Origin: Brugia malayi
Taxonomy: Eukaryota > Nematoda > Chromadorea > Rhabditida > Onchocercidae
Assembly (NCBI RefSeq): GCF_000002995.4
Contig: NW_025062478.1
Location: 5,184,001 to 5,248,000, forward strand
DNA: 64,000 bases
Direction: 5' to 3'
Shown here: positions 1-13,370 of the stretch, in pieces
Layout of the letters: each line of letters opens with the position of its first letter
Position numbering within the stretch: position 1 is the first letter of the stretch
The notes under the pieces: model-generated
Database searches by the model: none
What the model was told of the DNA's origin: nothing
The model's input: the letters and a program-made list of their open reading frames with translations, nothing else
Position numbers and translations under genes: made by a program

Positions 1-3000
1 GTGTTCTTTCAGTTCCTTATAGAAAACTTAGTGCATTCTTTTGTCTCTTGTACTATCATTCCTTTCTTAACGATTTAGCTAAGCATTAAACAGTGACATT
101 GCATAAATTTTCAGGGATAGATGAAGTATAGAGATGATTTTAAAATCTAAAAGTAAATAAATTAACTTTTTTAAAAATAATAGCATGTGCATCACGTTAT
201 ACAGTATTTAATTCTCAACGAGTGCGAAAGATCTGTCATCATTCGCTAGACTGTACTCAGTCCAACAGAAAAAAAAAATGTGACAATTAATTGGGGCGAC
301 TGATGCTCCCTCAATTTGAGTAATTAAATCTCATGGGATGACGAAGAACTGGAGAAAAAAGATCTGTTTTTGGAGTTGAGGGTAAAATTTCGAAAGTTAG
401 TAAGAGAATAAAATTTTGAGAGATCGATTGATTGATAAAACAGTATTCAGAAAAAATTGTGAGAAATTTCTTTGTGGATGGGATAATAGAAAGAAATAAA
501 CCGATTTTACTTTTTATTGCTTGCAAAAGGTGCCAACAAACAACCATGGCTAGTAAAAGCAGCTAAGTTATACTGCGCCCAAAATTTCTCACTCTTGTCA
601 TTCGTTTAATCCACTAACAGCTCGGACATTTAAGAAAGAGAAGGGTAAATTTCGAGAATGGCTAACAAATGAGAGATTTTCTTGTCAAATGCTATTTGAA
701 TTTTGAAATGAATTTTGCTTGCATTGCTGAATGTAAGATTTATTCCTTTTTCTAGCGGCTAAAACGAAATCCAAATTTTTTCTTCTCTATCAAAATAAGA
801 AGTGTGACGATATTATCTAGGCATATGACGATGTAAGATTTGCTATTACACATTGTGACTTTATAACATAACGTACTAATCTCTAAATGCATTAAGTGAT
901 AGTAAATTAATTTAAAGTTACAAGAAAAAAAGATGGAAATATGAAGGACTTATATTATTATAAAAGTTAGTTTAAATAAATATGGGAGCCAAAGCAATAA
1001 ATAGCTAAATATGACCAAGGAAAAATGGCCATTTCAAAATGGGATGGAACTAAAACGCTAGACGAAGAGTAGGACTATTAACTTTGAAAAGATCAAAGAT
1101 ACCAAAAAAAAAAACCACATCGTTTCAAATAAACGATGTCCAGATGCCTTCGGGCCCAACGATACAACACCGATTGAATGGGCTATTAAGAAGTGAAACT
1201 TTCAACTGTGCCAAACATCTGTGCATAAAACTTGTATGAATCATACACACACACACACCTACATATGATGTGTAGAGGCACGGAAATGACATTGATAACA
1301 TTAGCAGAGAAAGAGCACAATTAGACTTTACCTCCCCTAATTCTTAGAAAAAATCACTTGGCGAATAAACTTGGAATAGAATGAAAATTATTTTAAAAAA
1401 AAAAAGCAACTAAGATAAATAAAAAATTGGTTTTTTAGCAATAAATAGAGGAAAATTAGGAAAGAAAAAAACAAATCTTTGGTACAGCAGTGACAATAAA
1501 TATATAAATATAATGCAAGCAACTGAAAATTTCGGAACTTGGAGAACAAGTTTTACTGTTAAGATGAACAGTGTTATAAATCAATCAATCAATCAATCAA
1601 AATAATCGATTGTGATTTAATGAGACTATAAAGTTATGCGGGAAAAAATACCACCTGGCTTTTATTCTCCTTATTATATATATAATTCCTACTTGATATC
1701 ATTTGATAAGTCAATTCTACTTTTAGTGGGCGCAACCAATAACTGTCAATGCTGAAAATAGCTACATTTCAGAAAATATTTGTTTTTTTAAATATTTCCA
1801 AACATTTCTTTGACGAAATCGAACTTAAATTTATTTCAGAGAGAGAGAGACGAAGGAGATAAAGACGAATAACTTTAAAAATTGATTAGTAATTTCCTTG
1901 ATGTCGTAAACTGAATGAGTGTTCAAAATTTATTCACTGATCTGATTTGTTAACAAAAGTTTGTGAATTAATGTAGATCCTAAACATTGTCATCATCAGT
2001 TCATTTGACCTTTTATTAAACCTAAAATTTATCAATTGTATTAAGCGAGTTTTACTTTAACATTATATGACTCTCTTCACAAAACCTAAAATACCTTGTT
2101 TTCAATCACTGGAAAATCTAACTTAATTTCGAAATTCATTTTAACAGCCATTTAGTTATAATTTGAATGACCAGTTAAATCCTCATGGTGACACTTGTGT
2201 CGCCAAATAATGGGCGAATTTTCGATTCATTAGTTCTTCAATAATGTTATTGCCCGGAAATATTTGCACATTTACATAGAACATCAGTACAGCAAACTAA
2301 ATTGCATGCATTATTTCTATTACAATATGGAATGGTGATGGTAAGTGGCGCAATTGATGAGTTAGATCAAGAATCAACTGTGAGCTCTGTTCAAAGACTG
2401 AAAAAATCTCTGCGTTTGAATAAATGGATGAAATACTGAATATATATCTATACATAATAGAAATATGAAATGCTAAACTCTGTGATTTGATTTTTCAAAT
2501 ATTTTTATTAGCAAATATTCCAAAAAAAATTGTTGTTCCTATAGGTGGCAATAGGTTAATGGAGAAAGAATGATTTTGTGGTATCAAGTCTAAAAAAATT
2601 ATCAATTTGCAAGAATTAATTGGTTATTGAACTCTCAAGAAAGAAATTCCCTATATCTACTGCGTTCATTATTTAGCATAAATGTTTAATATTGTAAAGA
2701 AAAATATAACTGCAAACGTAACTCAAATGAGTAAAAGTTAAGTGAACTCATATAATAAACAGTTGCCTAAATCAACTACCAACGATGAAAAATATCGTTA
2801 TCGATATTTTTTTCAAATTCATTCTTAATTTAAAGCTTGGCATTCACTCACATGTGTTCGTTGTTGAAGGTTTACTCAAATAAGTAAAAGTCAAATGAAC
2901 TGAAGATGGCAATAACGGGTAATTACTAGATGTCATGTTCATTGGTTGAAAAGTTAGAATAACTGAAAGTTATCAATTTGTAAGGAACTAAAAATGAATC

Positions 3001-6000
3001 AAAAAATTATCATTACTACTAAATGTAGAATAAGAAATCAAATCATAAATGAACTGATTTAAACAATTGAAAACCAGAAAGATACATGAAATTAAGAATT
3101 TTGAAATTTGTCTAATGGAATGAAGACAACTGTCCCTTAGTAATGATAATAATTGGCTGTTGACCCTAGCGTGGTTAATGACTGGTGCAAAGTGAATCTT
3201 AGAAAAATTATAATCATGAATGTATAAATGTGAGAAATGAATGGTCACTTATGCAATCAGCAAACTCCAAATCTTTTCAGAAAATTGCCAACTGAGAGGC
3301 GGAAAATGAAAGTATATACTGAAGACACATCCTTCAATTGAGTGATTAATATGCCAGTAGATGGACATTTTGAACTGGAAATATGCATCTATGTACGTAA
3401 GATAACAGTTTGCGGCTTTCGTATTAGGAACGAATGCGCTCACTCCAGTCTAAACTACTATTCGTTACTTATCAGTTTTTTAGATCATATTCATTAATCT
3501 GTTCAAATGTAATCATTCCTCAAAAGCTCGATTAAAGCAAAAAACAACACATAAGCATTAGTTTAAAAGAACAACTTTTTAAATTCAGATAACAGGTCGT
3601 CATCATCATCATGGAAAAATGCATCTACGACAGTAATATAATTATCAAACTAGTACGTAAATTGCTGCGGTCGAGAAGAATAGTAATTAGAAGAGTGAAG
3701 AAATAGTATTGATTGAGAAGTGAAGAATTTGTAATCAATGACTGTTTATTAGGAAGGCAAACGGAAAGGATAAGAATAGAAATACTTTTTATTTGCTGAA
3801 CAACAACTGCTCAATACTACTTCCCTGATTTTATCTTCGAAAAATGATTTCTGTCCAATAGGCGGGAAAAAAACAGATAAAGAGAAGCATCAATAATTTA
3901 CTTTTTCCTGCAAAAAAAAGAAAGAAATAATGAAAGAAGTAAGAAGTGAAAAGCAATTATTTTTAACTGAAAAAAGCAATTTAAAAAGATAAAAATAGTG
4001 CGATAATATGATTGCACTTTAAATCATGTAAAACAATTTTTTTTCGTTCGTCTTCCAATGTGACAAATTTTATAGACTGGATGGACGAAAAAGTGCTAAC
4101 TAAACAATTTGCAAGTGAAAGATCAATTTTCATGGTATGCTAAATCAAGAAGAAAGAGGAATGAAATCCCGAAATTCATGAAATACTATTGTACGACATC
4201 TTTACTACTCCGTTATTACTTTGAAACAAATAATGAGGAATGCTGGTGAATCTGTGATTCTGTTCTGTTTATGAATGCCCCAGATTTATGATTTCTTTAT
4301 TTTAAATTCTTGCTATGATGAGTAAACTATTTTTAGATAGCTAGAAAATCCCTAAGAGATTTAAATTTCAAAGAATCTTTCCTGGCAGATATTCTTCCTG
4401 TATTATTCTTAGCCAAAAGATTGCTAATCCAATATCTCATTTCATTACTATGTTACTTGTACTTATTTTCAAGACGAATTGCTCTGTACAATTACCGCCA
4501 TGAAATAGTCAATTTCAAGAGTTACAATCAGACAATGATATATTTGATAGGAATTATTCTGTGATATATTAAGAGATGAGTATTAAATATAAAGTGTGTA
4601 AAAAAAATATTGGAGAGAAAAGAAAAAAGATTTTAAGAGAGGTTTTTGCGAGAATGAGCAAAAGGATGACCAACACAGTTGTGGAGATTTTGGACATATG
4701 TGAATAATTGGATCGATGAAAAGGGAAGAAAGGTCCTTGAAAGGAATGACAAACGGATCCACTCCTTAAGAGAATCACCGATTAACTGTGTAAATTAAAG
4801 GATTGCACTGCAGAATTAATTTCATTCGCAGTTGTTCTTATATTATCAAGTTTTGTTCATAACTTATAAAATTGCCGTTTTTACGGAAATTATTTTCAAA
4901 TTTGGAAAATTTAACTTATTTTAGGAAAAGACTGAGTTATAACACTAAATATTTTCCACACTAATAAAAGGATGAACAAAAAATTGTAGCTCAGTCTTTG
5001 TCAGTTACCTTGTTAAATTTAAGATGCTTCCAGTTATAAACCTTCTTTCTAATAGGAAATGTCCAGGACTATTATTTCATCCAGTCTATTGAGTATGCTC
5101 TAATTCCATATCCCTCTGAAATGCGATTTGAATCAATAATTTTCTCTACTGTAGGATAATAAAAAGGAGCTTTTTCTTGGTTACGGTAAATATCTTATTA
5201 AATACCCTACGCTTGCAAATGTCTTATGATTATAAACCCTGTTCCACCAAAAATAACTACATCACGTTTTATCGTGCCTAAAACTTCTACGATGAAGAAA
5301 TAAAATATTAAAACAAAAGTATACCCGATAATATTATAACCAAAGCTATAGATTCCCCATAATATAATACACTAACATCAGACAACAAAACAAATCTCAG
5401 ATGACAAATAGAAGAATAAGCAAGCAGTTAAAAATTTACAGTCATTTTGAAATATACAAATGAAAAAGAAATGATGTGCAATATGTACCTCTGTTTATTG
5501 ACTTATAACTATTATAGCTCATTTGGTTATATTATTCTTGCCTTCCCACTAGTACTAAAGTTTTTATATAGAAAATTTTCATGCCATAAAATGATGAGAA
5601 TTAAATAACGAAACTAATTAATCTGAACAGCTTTTAAATTGCTACATTACAACAAGATATTTATTCTAATTTTCTTGAAAATATCGCAGTAAAGGATAGA
5701 ATTTAAACTGATTGTGCCTTACCATGTATTTTCCCAGCAAATAAATTCAATTTTGTTCAACTCTCATATGCGAAGTTGGAGACACATGGAAAATTTAACA
5801 ATTTCACCAATCTGCTATTTCATGCATTGCATATAAAAAAGGAATTCTTCCAATTCAATTCAATCCATCATTTATCTAGTCGAGCACTTGTTACAGATGG
5901 CTAACTGTACCATTGTGGAAAGTCAGTTAAGTTAATTTGAAGGATAGAAAAGTGAATTACGATTGAATTTTGAGAATTCTTGGGAATGAATAACGTTGAA

Positions 6001-8285
6001 GAAAATCATTCATATTAAGCCAATTAAGGTCATTGTTCAATGGAAAACGCCACTGACTGCCGCTAGGCCGAGTATTTCACAAAATTTCCATAACTCAATC
6101 AAGTAATCAATCATATGACCTCTAGTCCTGGCTCACTGATCGGTCTAGCGGATGTTGAGTCCCTTTCTATTAAACAGAAAATCATCTACCGTTGCTTATT
6201 TCAAGTGCAAATTACAATAAACTTCGAGAAAACAGATTTATTTGAAAGAAAAAACGAAAACAATCTAAAACCCCCAACAGCGCATATAAATTATGGCAAT
6301 AACATTTAATGATTGCGAGGGGACAATTTCACCATGCAAAGAAAAAAAAAAAAACAACTCTTTTTTATGCTTAATTCGGTGGTCCTAAAAGTAGTGAAAA
6401 AGAAAAAAAAAACTACTCCAAATGCATAGAAGCAAAACAATCCTACAGTCCTAATTTTCAGAAGGAACCGAGAAATTAAAATGTTGCAACAATTCATTCT
6501 GCAAAAGAAAAACAAAAGATTTTTGCCAAAAGTTTCAATAAGGTTTAAATATATGGAAAAAGCGTTTAGAGAGTGCTTACATACTGCAAGAATTTCATAA
6601 AATTCTTTGAAAGAATTCATGAAAATCTCTTCTTTAAAGAAAGAATAATATGAGTAGCAACTGATTCATTAACTTCAATTCACATATTTAAGATCAATTT
6701 ATATATATATATTTTTTTTTGTCACGAAAATACTAGCCGATACAATATGACAAGCGCCAATGAATTCTTCACCGTAGCGCATCATTTGTTATGTCATCCG
6801 CTCAGGATAGAATGCCAATTAAGCAGAAGCAATAGCGTAGAAATGATTCAATAACAATGCGATTCATGAAGACAATTTTCGAAAATTCCACTTACACAGC
6901 AAATGTATAATAGAGATGTTGGCAGTGCATACAACAATACATGAACATTTCATACCATCTGCAATCTAATTCATTCCAACTCCGTTCAGTTCAATATGAG
7001 ATGACGTATTCCACGTGGAGAAAAGAAAAAAAAAACTGTTTCATTAAAAGTCAAAAAAGTAAACACTATAGTCGAAAGCTAAAAATAAATATGGCGCAAA
7101 AACGAATTTCTAACTCATTCTATAAATTTTATGATGTGCAATTTACGAAAAACCCATTTCTTTTTTATCTTAAAATGAAACTCTAAAAATAGAATTTTTT
7201 GTTAAATTAAATAAACAATTTGCTGGTAACCAAAATCACAAAATTCGTCAAGCGCCAGGGCAGTACTAAAATAGAAATGTGATTAAGATTACACACAAAA
7301 TTAATTTGTGAAGGAAGTAAAAATCAGCTAAATATTACAGAGCGGACAAGGCGTAGGATAGACCACATCGGTTATTGTCTCGACTAGGACAGTTATAACA
7401 TTTCAGTTCAGAAATACATCTGGGAATACATTTGCAAATTTCTTGTGAACACTTCGGATTCTTAATATGGTGTCAGTAAATAAAGTAACTTGCATTATAA
7501 AACTAAATGAATTTATTTTTAACAAACTTTGTTTCTTCCAAAGTCTATCCCTCTAAACAATAATTTTGAGAAAAAGATTGAAGTGTTTGAATACAAGGAA
7601 AATGATTTTTATAGACCGTCAAAATAAATCAAAAGCTTTATTCAGTTCATAACTTTTCTCAACTTAAGAATACAGATATACAAAAAAAAGGAAGCTTATT
7701 TTTTCTGCTATAGCATTACGTATAAAGCATAAAAATATAATATTGAAATAAAAAAAAAATCCAAATTCGAGGAAGAAGAAATAGTAAAGCTATTACAACC
7801 AGGGAATTTTTTTCATATAGAATCACCATGTTTCATCGTAATTGGAATGGAAAATTCATTCCTTAGTTAACAAAATTCTTTGGAAAAAAGAAATAACCAG
7901 GATTTGGAAACATAATAAGCTCATGAAGGAACCACCAAATGAAACTCTGTTTACATTTCAAATGACAAAGTATGTAGCAGGCAAAAATGAAAATAAAAAA
8001 AAGTGCTTACAAAAGCACTGTAAAGTACAGAGTCTTTTCCATCTTTCTTGTTTAATTTGTTATCAGAACAATATTTTTTGAAGTATACATTTAAGATATT
8101 AATAAAAAAATTAAAGAAGTCGACTCTTAAAATCCTTGAAAAACCCCTGACTCTTGGAAAATCCACAAAAACTTCCGAATCGAAAACAACTCTGCATAAA
8201 TGAAACAACTTACAACACCATGAATCCCTCGGCATTTAATTCGCCAAAGTAAATCCTAGACATGAACTCCACTTTCGTCTAATAA
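1..8285. other. intergenic region, no gene recognised
   Basis: This AT-rich stretch lies downstream of the spectrin stop codon. The open frames in it are short, are poor in G+C and show no splice-compatible chains or motifs I recognise. It holds short simple repeats, including (AC)n near 1245-1258 and (AATC)5 at 1579-1598. Parts may be 3' untranslated sequence of unc-70, near 8286, or distal sequence of a gene to the left of the window. I cannot support any coding call here. Confidence 0.6.
1579..1598. repeat. (AATC)5 microsatellite
   Basis: Five uninterrupted copies of AATC lie in non-coding sequence. Nothing suggests a function. Confidence 0.9.
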
Positions 8286-11200
8286 TCATTTCTTTCCTCG
8301 ACTAAAGAAGCCTTTTTTTGCTTTGGTAGACCCTTCAACTGGCAATGTTTGCGAACGAGCTACTACTTCTCCCTGCGATTGTCCTGTAGCAAGCTGTAAT
8401 CGTCGCAACCATCGTTCCATGTCTTCCTGAAAAATTATTTCAATTAAAATAATGCGAAGAGATTATCATCTGGTTATAGTAATGCTTTATTTTACCTGAC
8501 AATTTCCATCCAGAGTTCAAAAGTTCAAAAAAAAAATTCCAAAACTCACATCGCTGGCAGTTTGCAACAGATACTCCGCTCCAGTAGGAGATTTCAGTGA
8601 TAAAACATTTTTCTTTTTGGTATATTCCGCTGCGACACTAACTGAACAGCCTTCCAAATTTAACGGTTCCTCCGCGTGAAATAGTATATTTTCTTCCATG
8701 TGTTTCTGGTCCTTGAAAAATGCCAATTGTGATCCGCGTAATACTGCGTATACTTTTTCCCATGACCTGGAAAAATGATATTTCAAAAAACTAATCAAAA
8801 TTTAAATAGCAACTTAGAATTTTAAAATTCCAAACTACACGGAAATCTGACCTGCTTGATGCTTTGCGGTCCAAGGATTCATATGTATGCTTCCTGATTA
8901 ACACACCTTCAAAAGCACCGCCTACATCAACCCCTAGAACAAAGCAGAAGTTATCAAAAAGTAACACATTTCTATAAATATATTGTAAAACTAAAAAATT
9001 TAACGGTTGACATTGTATAAGAAGCGCACTTGAAGAGACGCTCATTTCGATGATCCAGAGAAGTGACAAGGTAATTTCCGAACTATGTTGTTTTGAATAC
9101 AAGAACACTACCACTAATGAAGTACAAACAATGAAAATCCATGCAAACTATCAGTTTTAAAGATAGAAATAACCAATCCTTGCTTTCTTACCCCGTAAAT
9201 CGTGTATATCAAAACGAGCCGATCTTGACAATGACAACCGCCAACCAGATGATTCTGATGCCATTAATCGACTATTACGTTCTGCAAGCAGCACAACACT
9301 ACGATTATTACTATTGTTACATCTACTATCCTAACACGACAGAAACACACTGCTGTGAATTTCAAACGTTGTTCATAAACAGCAGAAATGAAAAATTTAT
9401 TAAATAATGCAAATTATAGCACATGCACCGAAAAAAAAGCAGAAACAAAATTTCAAAATCCATAAAATATAAAAAGTGCAAAACAAATATGCCCTATTGT
9501 TGCATATGCGAAAATCAAGGAGGTAATATCACTTAACTACACAACAGCACCTTTCTTTAGATGAACCTCATCTTAAATAACAATTTTTGTGCTTTGTCCT
9601 CTCAAGTAAAATGTAAATTGTATATTGAAAGTATACCAGCAATATATCTGGTTTTTTGCAGTAATGTACCACTATCACAGCTACTCATAGTTGTATCGTG
9701 CAAATTTTCGTCACCAAAATCTGCAAAGTGCACTGCAAAACTACATGCACTACAGTAAAACGTGCAACACTTGTATAACACGTGCAAATGTGCATATTGT
9801 ATGCTTCTTGAAGACAAATGCTATTTTAAAAAATTTTTTTAAAAAATTGCTATATCAGAAACAATTCAAAACGATAGTTAATAAAGAAGTCATGCAGCAT
9901 TTGTTATAAGAAATTCGCAAAATCATCTCTCGATTATTCCAAATTCTCACCCTTTCGATTATGATTAATTAGGATAGAACTCTAATAATAAATAATAATA
10001 ATATAGAACTAACATTTAGAAAACCTTTTATTCGTAATTTTTAAGCGGTGACCAAACATTTCTAATGTAAAACAACTAATTAACAACAATATTATACTTG
10101 CCATCAGATGTCTGTGGTCCTCTTTCCATTGGTAATGCAGCTTCTGCAGGTCGTTCGCCTGCTGCTGCAGTTGATGTTCGCTGTAGCGTTCCACGGCGTA
10201 CATCACCACTCGGCCCGCTGAGTGCACGACGTTCCACCTCCTCCATATCTCGCCTTTGCATCTCTTTCAATTCAAACTGGAATCGTCGTACATTAATGCA
10301 TATTTCAAAAAATGCAATAATTATAAGCGATAATCGTGGCTTCAAACCAGCCACTGCCATATATTAAATAAAGTTGAATATACAAGAAAGAAAAAAAATT
10401 TTTTAGTACCAAACTAATAAGTTATCGAAAACTTTTGTTAACAAAGAAAATGAAGTAATAAGGGCAATTATAACTTTTCGAATTTATTATTTTGTGGAAA
10501 TTTGAGGCCAGTAAGTAATAAGACAATGGAGCTATAGAACTGACAAATCGGTCCTTTAATCTGTATTACTATTAATATTATATTGATTTGAATCAAATTC
10601 AAAACTGTCTAATTACGCTTTCTTTCATGATAGTAGATAAAACAATCAGTACGTTTCCATCATTGATGTTGTAAATCAACAACAGCAGCAGGTGTCGTTT
10701 AACTACTAATTTCAGCTGGACAGATAACGAATTATAAAAATTATTTTGTACAAACAGAAGTTAAAATAACTTTTAAGTACGGGATACCAATGACATAATG
10801 CACTACACAAATTAAACCATGAAAGTGTTGATAATCTTAAACCAAAACTCTAATATGCATAAGAATTTGAAAACAACTGCTGATAAATATTAAAAAAAAA
10901 AAAATATTGTACCGTTGTTAATTTTTCCAGTGCTAAGAAACGTTCCTCTTGCGCATTAGCTGACTTCTCGAAAGCTTCATGTTTTTTAATTAGCTTTATT
11001 GTCTCTTCCAGATTCCGCTGAAAATATCTCAATTATTATCTCGTACATTTAAGTAAAATAACTCTTTCTAATTTATCTGGTATGCCAGTCCAAACTATTT
11101 ATTAAAATTGAACAGAGGTTATTTCAAACAAAAAGGCTATAAAATACCCCATATTCTTTCGAAACAAGATATGGTTCCTGCGCCATTAACCAACTTTCAG

Positions 11201-13325
11201 CTACTGCCGCATCCCTTGCGAACTGATATACTTCCAGGACTAGAAGATGAAATTTATTATAGCAAAAAGATCCACCTATTAATAAGATGATGACTTTTAT
11301 CAGTCTAGTGCTTACCATTAGCATTATCTTAACATTGTCTGAAAACCTTGGATTTGCTACTCAGTAAGTTGACTGATAGTTCTTCCGAAAATCCGAATTA
11401 CAGGAAACTCACTTAGCTGCAAATATTCCCAACGATCCTCCCATCGTCGCATCATTTCAGCCCGTTCTGTTGTTAGCTTAATCAATTTCTTTTCAATTTC
11501 AGATGATGCGTAATGTTTACGATTCAAAAGATCTCGACCCAGTGATATGCATGCGTTAAAATTCTCTTCACGTGCATCAATTTCGGCCTTCAAGCTCTGG
11601 TGATTATTCATCAATAATTCAACACCAGATACATCCTAAAATTAAGAAACTTTTCAGCCATAAGACATCTTTATTCATATTTTCTTTTGAATTACCGAAT
11701 GTCAGAGTTGGAAACCTGGTAAATTACGAAAGAAATTTTCCTTATAAAACAAACCTTCGGTCTTTCTTGTGATGTCATCTCTCGCTTAACTTCGTTCATC
11801 CACAGCAACAAATCTCGGACCATGATCATGAATCGAAAGAGATCTGATGTATCACCTAGTCTCATCGAACGCGCATCACACACTGCACGTAGTTGTCTCC
11901 ACGCTTTTTGCACTTCTGCTTCACGTGCACCTATCTCGATTGCTCGGTCTCCAGCATAAGCATCACGCAATTCCAATGCATCGCGCTCGATTTGCGCAAC
12001 TTGCTGACCTATAGCCTCGATATCCTACAAATGAGTTTCATCTGTATTTCTACTATTTCACTGAAATCTACTGAGCCATATTTAATAAGGTACAAAGGAA
12101 GTGATACTACGAAAGACATGGCGACTTATTTAACCTGTAAAAGGCTGAAACCAAGTAGAAAACAAACTTTAAGGAAATTTTGATGTTTTCGTTTCAGTGC
12201 ACCAACTGAAGATGAATCGCGACCAAGATCTTCAGGTATCGAATGATTTTTCTCCAGAATCCGAGATAAACAATCACGACAATCATGGAAAAATTTGTGA
12301 AGCATTCTCGATGCTTCTAGCATTTGCATTCGCGTATCGATTAGTTCAAGCAAATTTTCCCATGCTTCGTTCAGGCTATCTTTCCATAGAGCAACTGTTG
12401 GAGCATCCGAATGTCCAGTAGCGATTAACTGGGAAGAAAAAAACTCTAACAATAACTACTGAAAACACTAAAAAAAAAAGTTATTCAGAGAATAAGAACC
12501 AAAGCCGATTCGAATTTTTTGTCCAATTTGAATTTCGACTTTGGCAATATAAAAAATAAATAAATAAAGTATAAAAATTATACATGATCACATGCATCAT
12601 TTGCATTTGCTACCCTGTCTAACCCAATATTCTCGGTATCTCGAGCAAATTGTAAGAATCGTTCAATAAGCATTTGCACATGTTCGTAGTCTTGTCCTGG
12701 TTCTTGAGAACCAGCGACCAGCTAAAATGAATGTACTATTCACTGCGTAAATCATACACAGTTGGAAACAGAAGTTCGAAAATCTAAATGTAACTCATTC
12801 CACAATGGAACGAAAATAACTAAAAAACAATACTTCTTTGTCCGCGATCCATTGTAATAAATCATCAATTTCTCGATGAAGCTCATACAACTGTAATGTC
12901 TCATCCAAACGTTTTCGCCTCTCTTTGCACAAATCTTGTAACCCTGCGTATAACTTTTCGATTTGAGCTTGCCGAACATTAATATGTTCCCTATAATAGC
13001 AATGTAATTTTAAATAACATTATACAAGAATTATACGCCTTCATTTCTTTAAATTACAAATTAGACTATTCAAGATGATTACCACAAAGGACGTTTTTCA
13101 TCAACGAATTTTTGAGCTTGTGTAGCCAGATTTCGAATAGTATCTGCATACTGATTGATGTCTTGTTGTAAACGTTCATGGTTTTTAATTTGATTTTCTG
13201 TTGAGAATTCATCTTTACCACGTTCATCCTGTAAAAGGGCAGCAAATAGTGGCAAAATATTTCTATATAATAGCTAAACTCTACCTGCCCCTTCCCACTG
13301 CAGTAGTAAACTTGATTGTAGACAT

Positions 13326-13370
<45 letters not shown>

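Noticed and set aside
9141..9407. Plus-strand 88-codon ORF in the intron before the PH domain
   Set aside because: It shows no recognisable family, signal or neighbouring exon; most likely chance.
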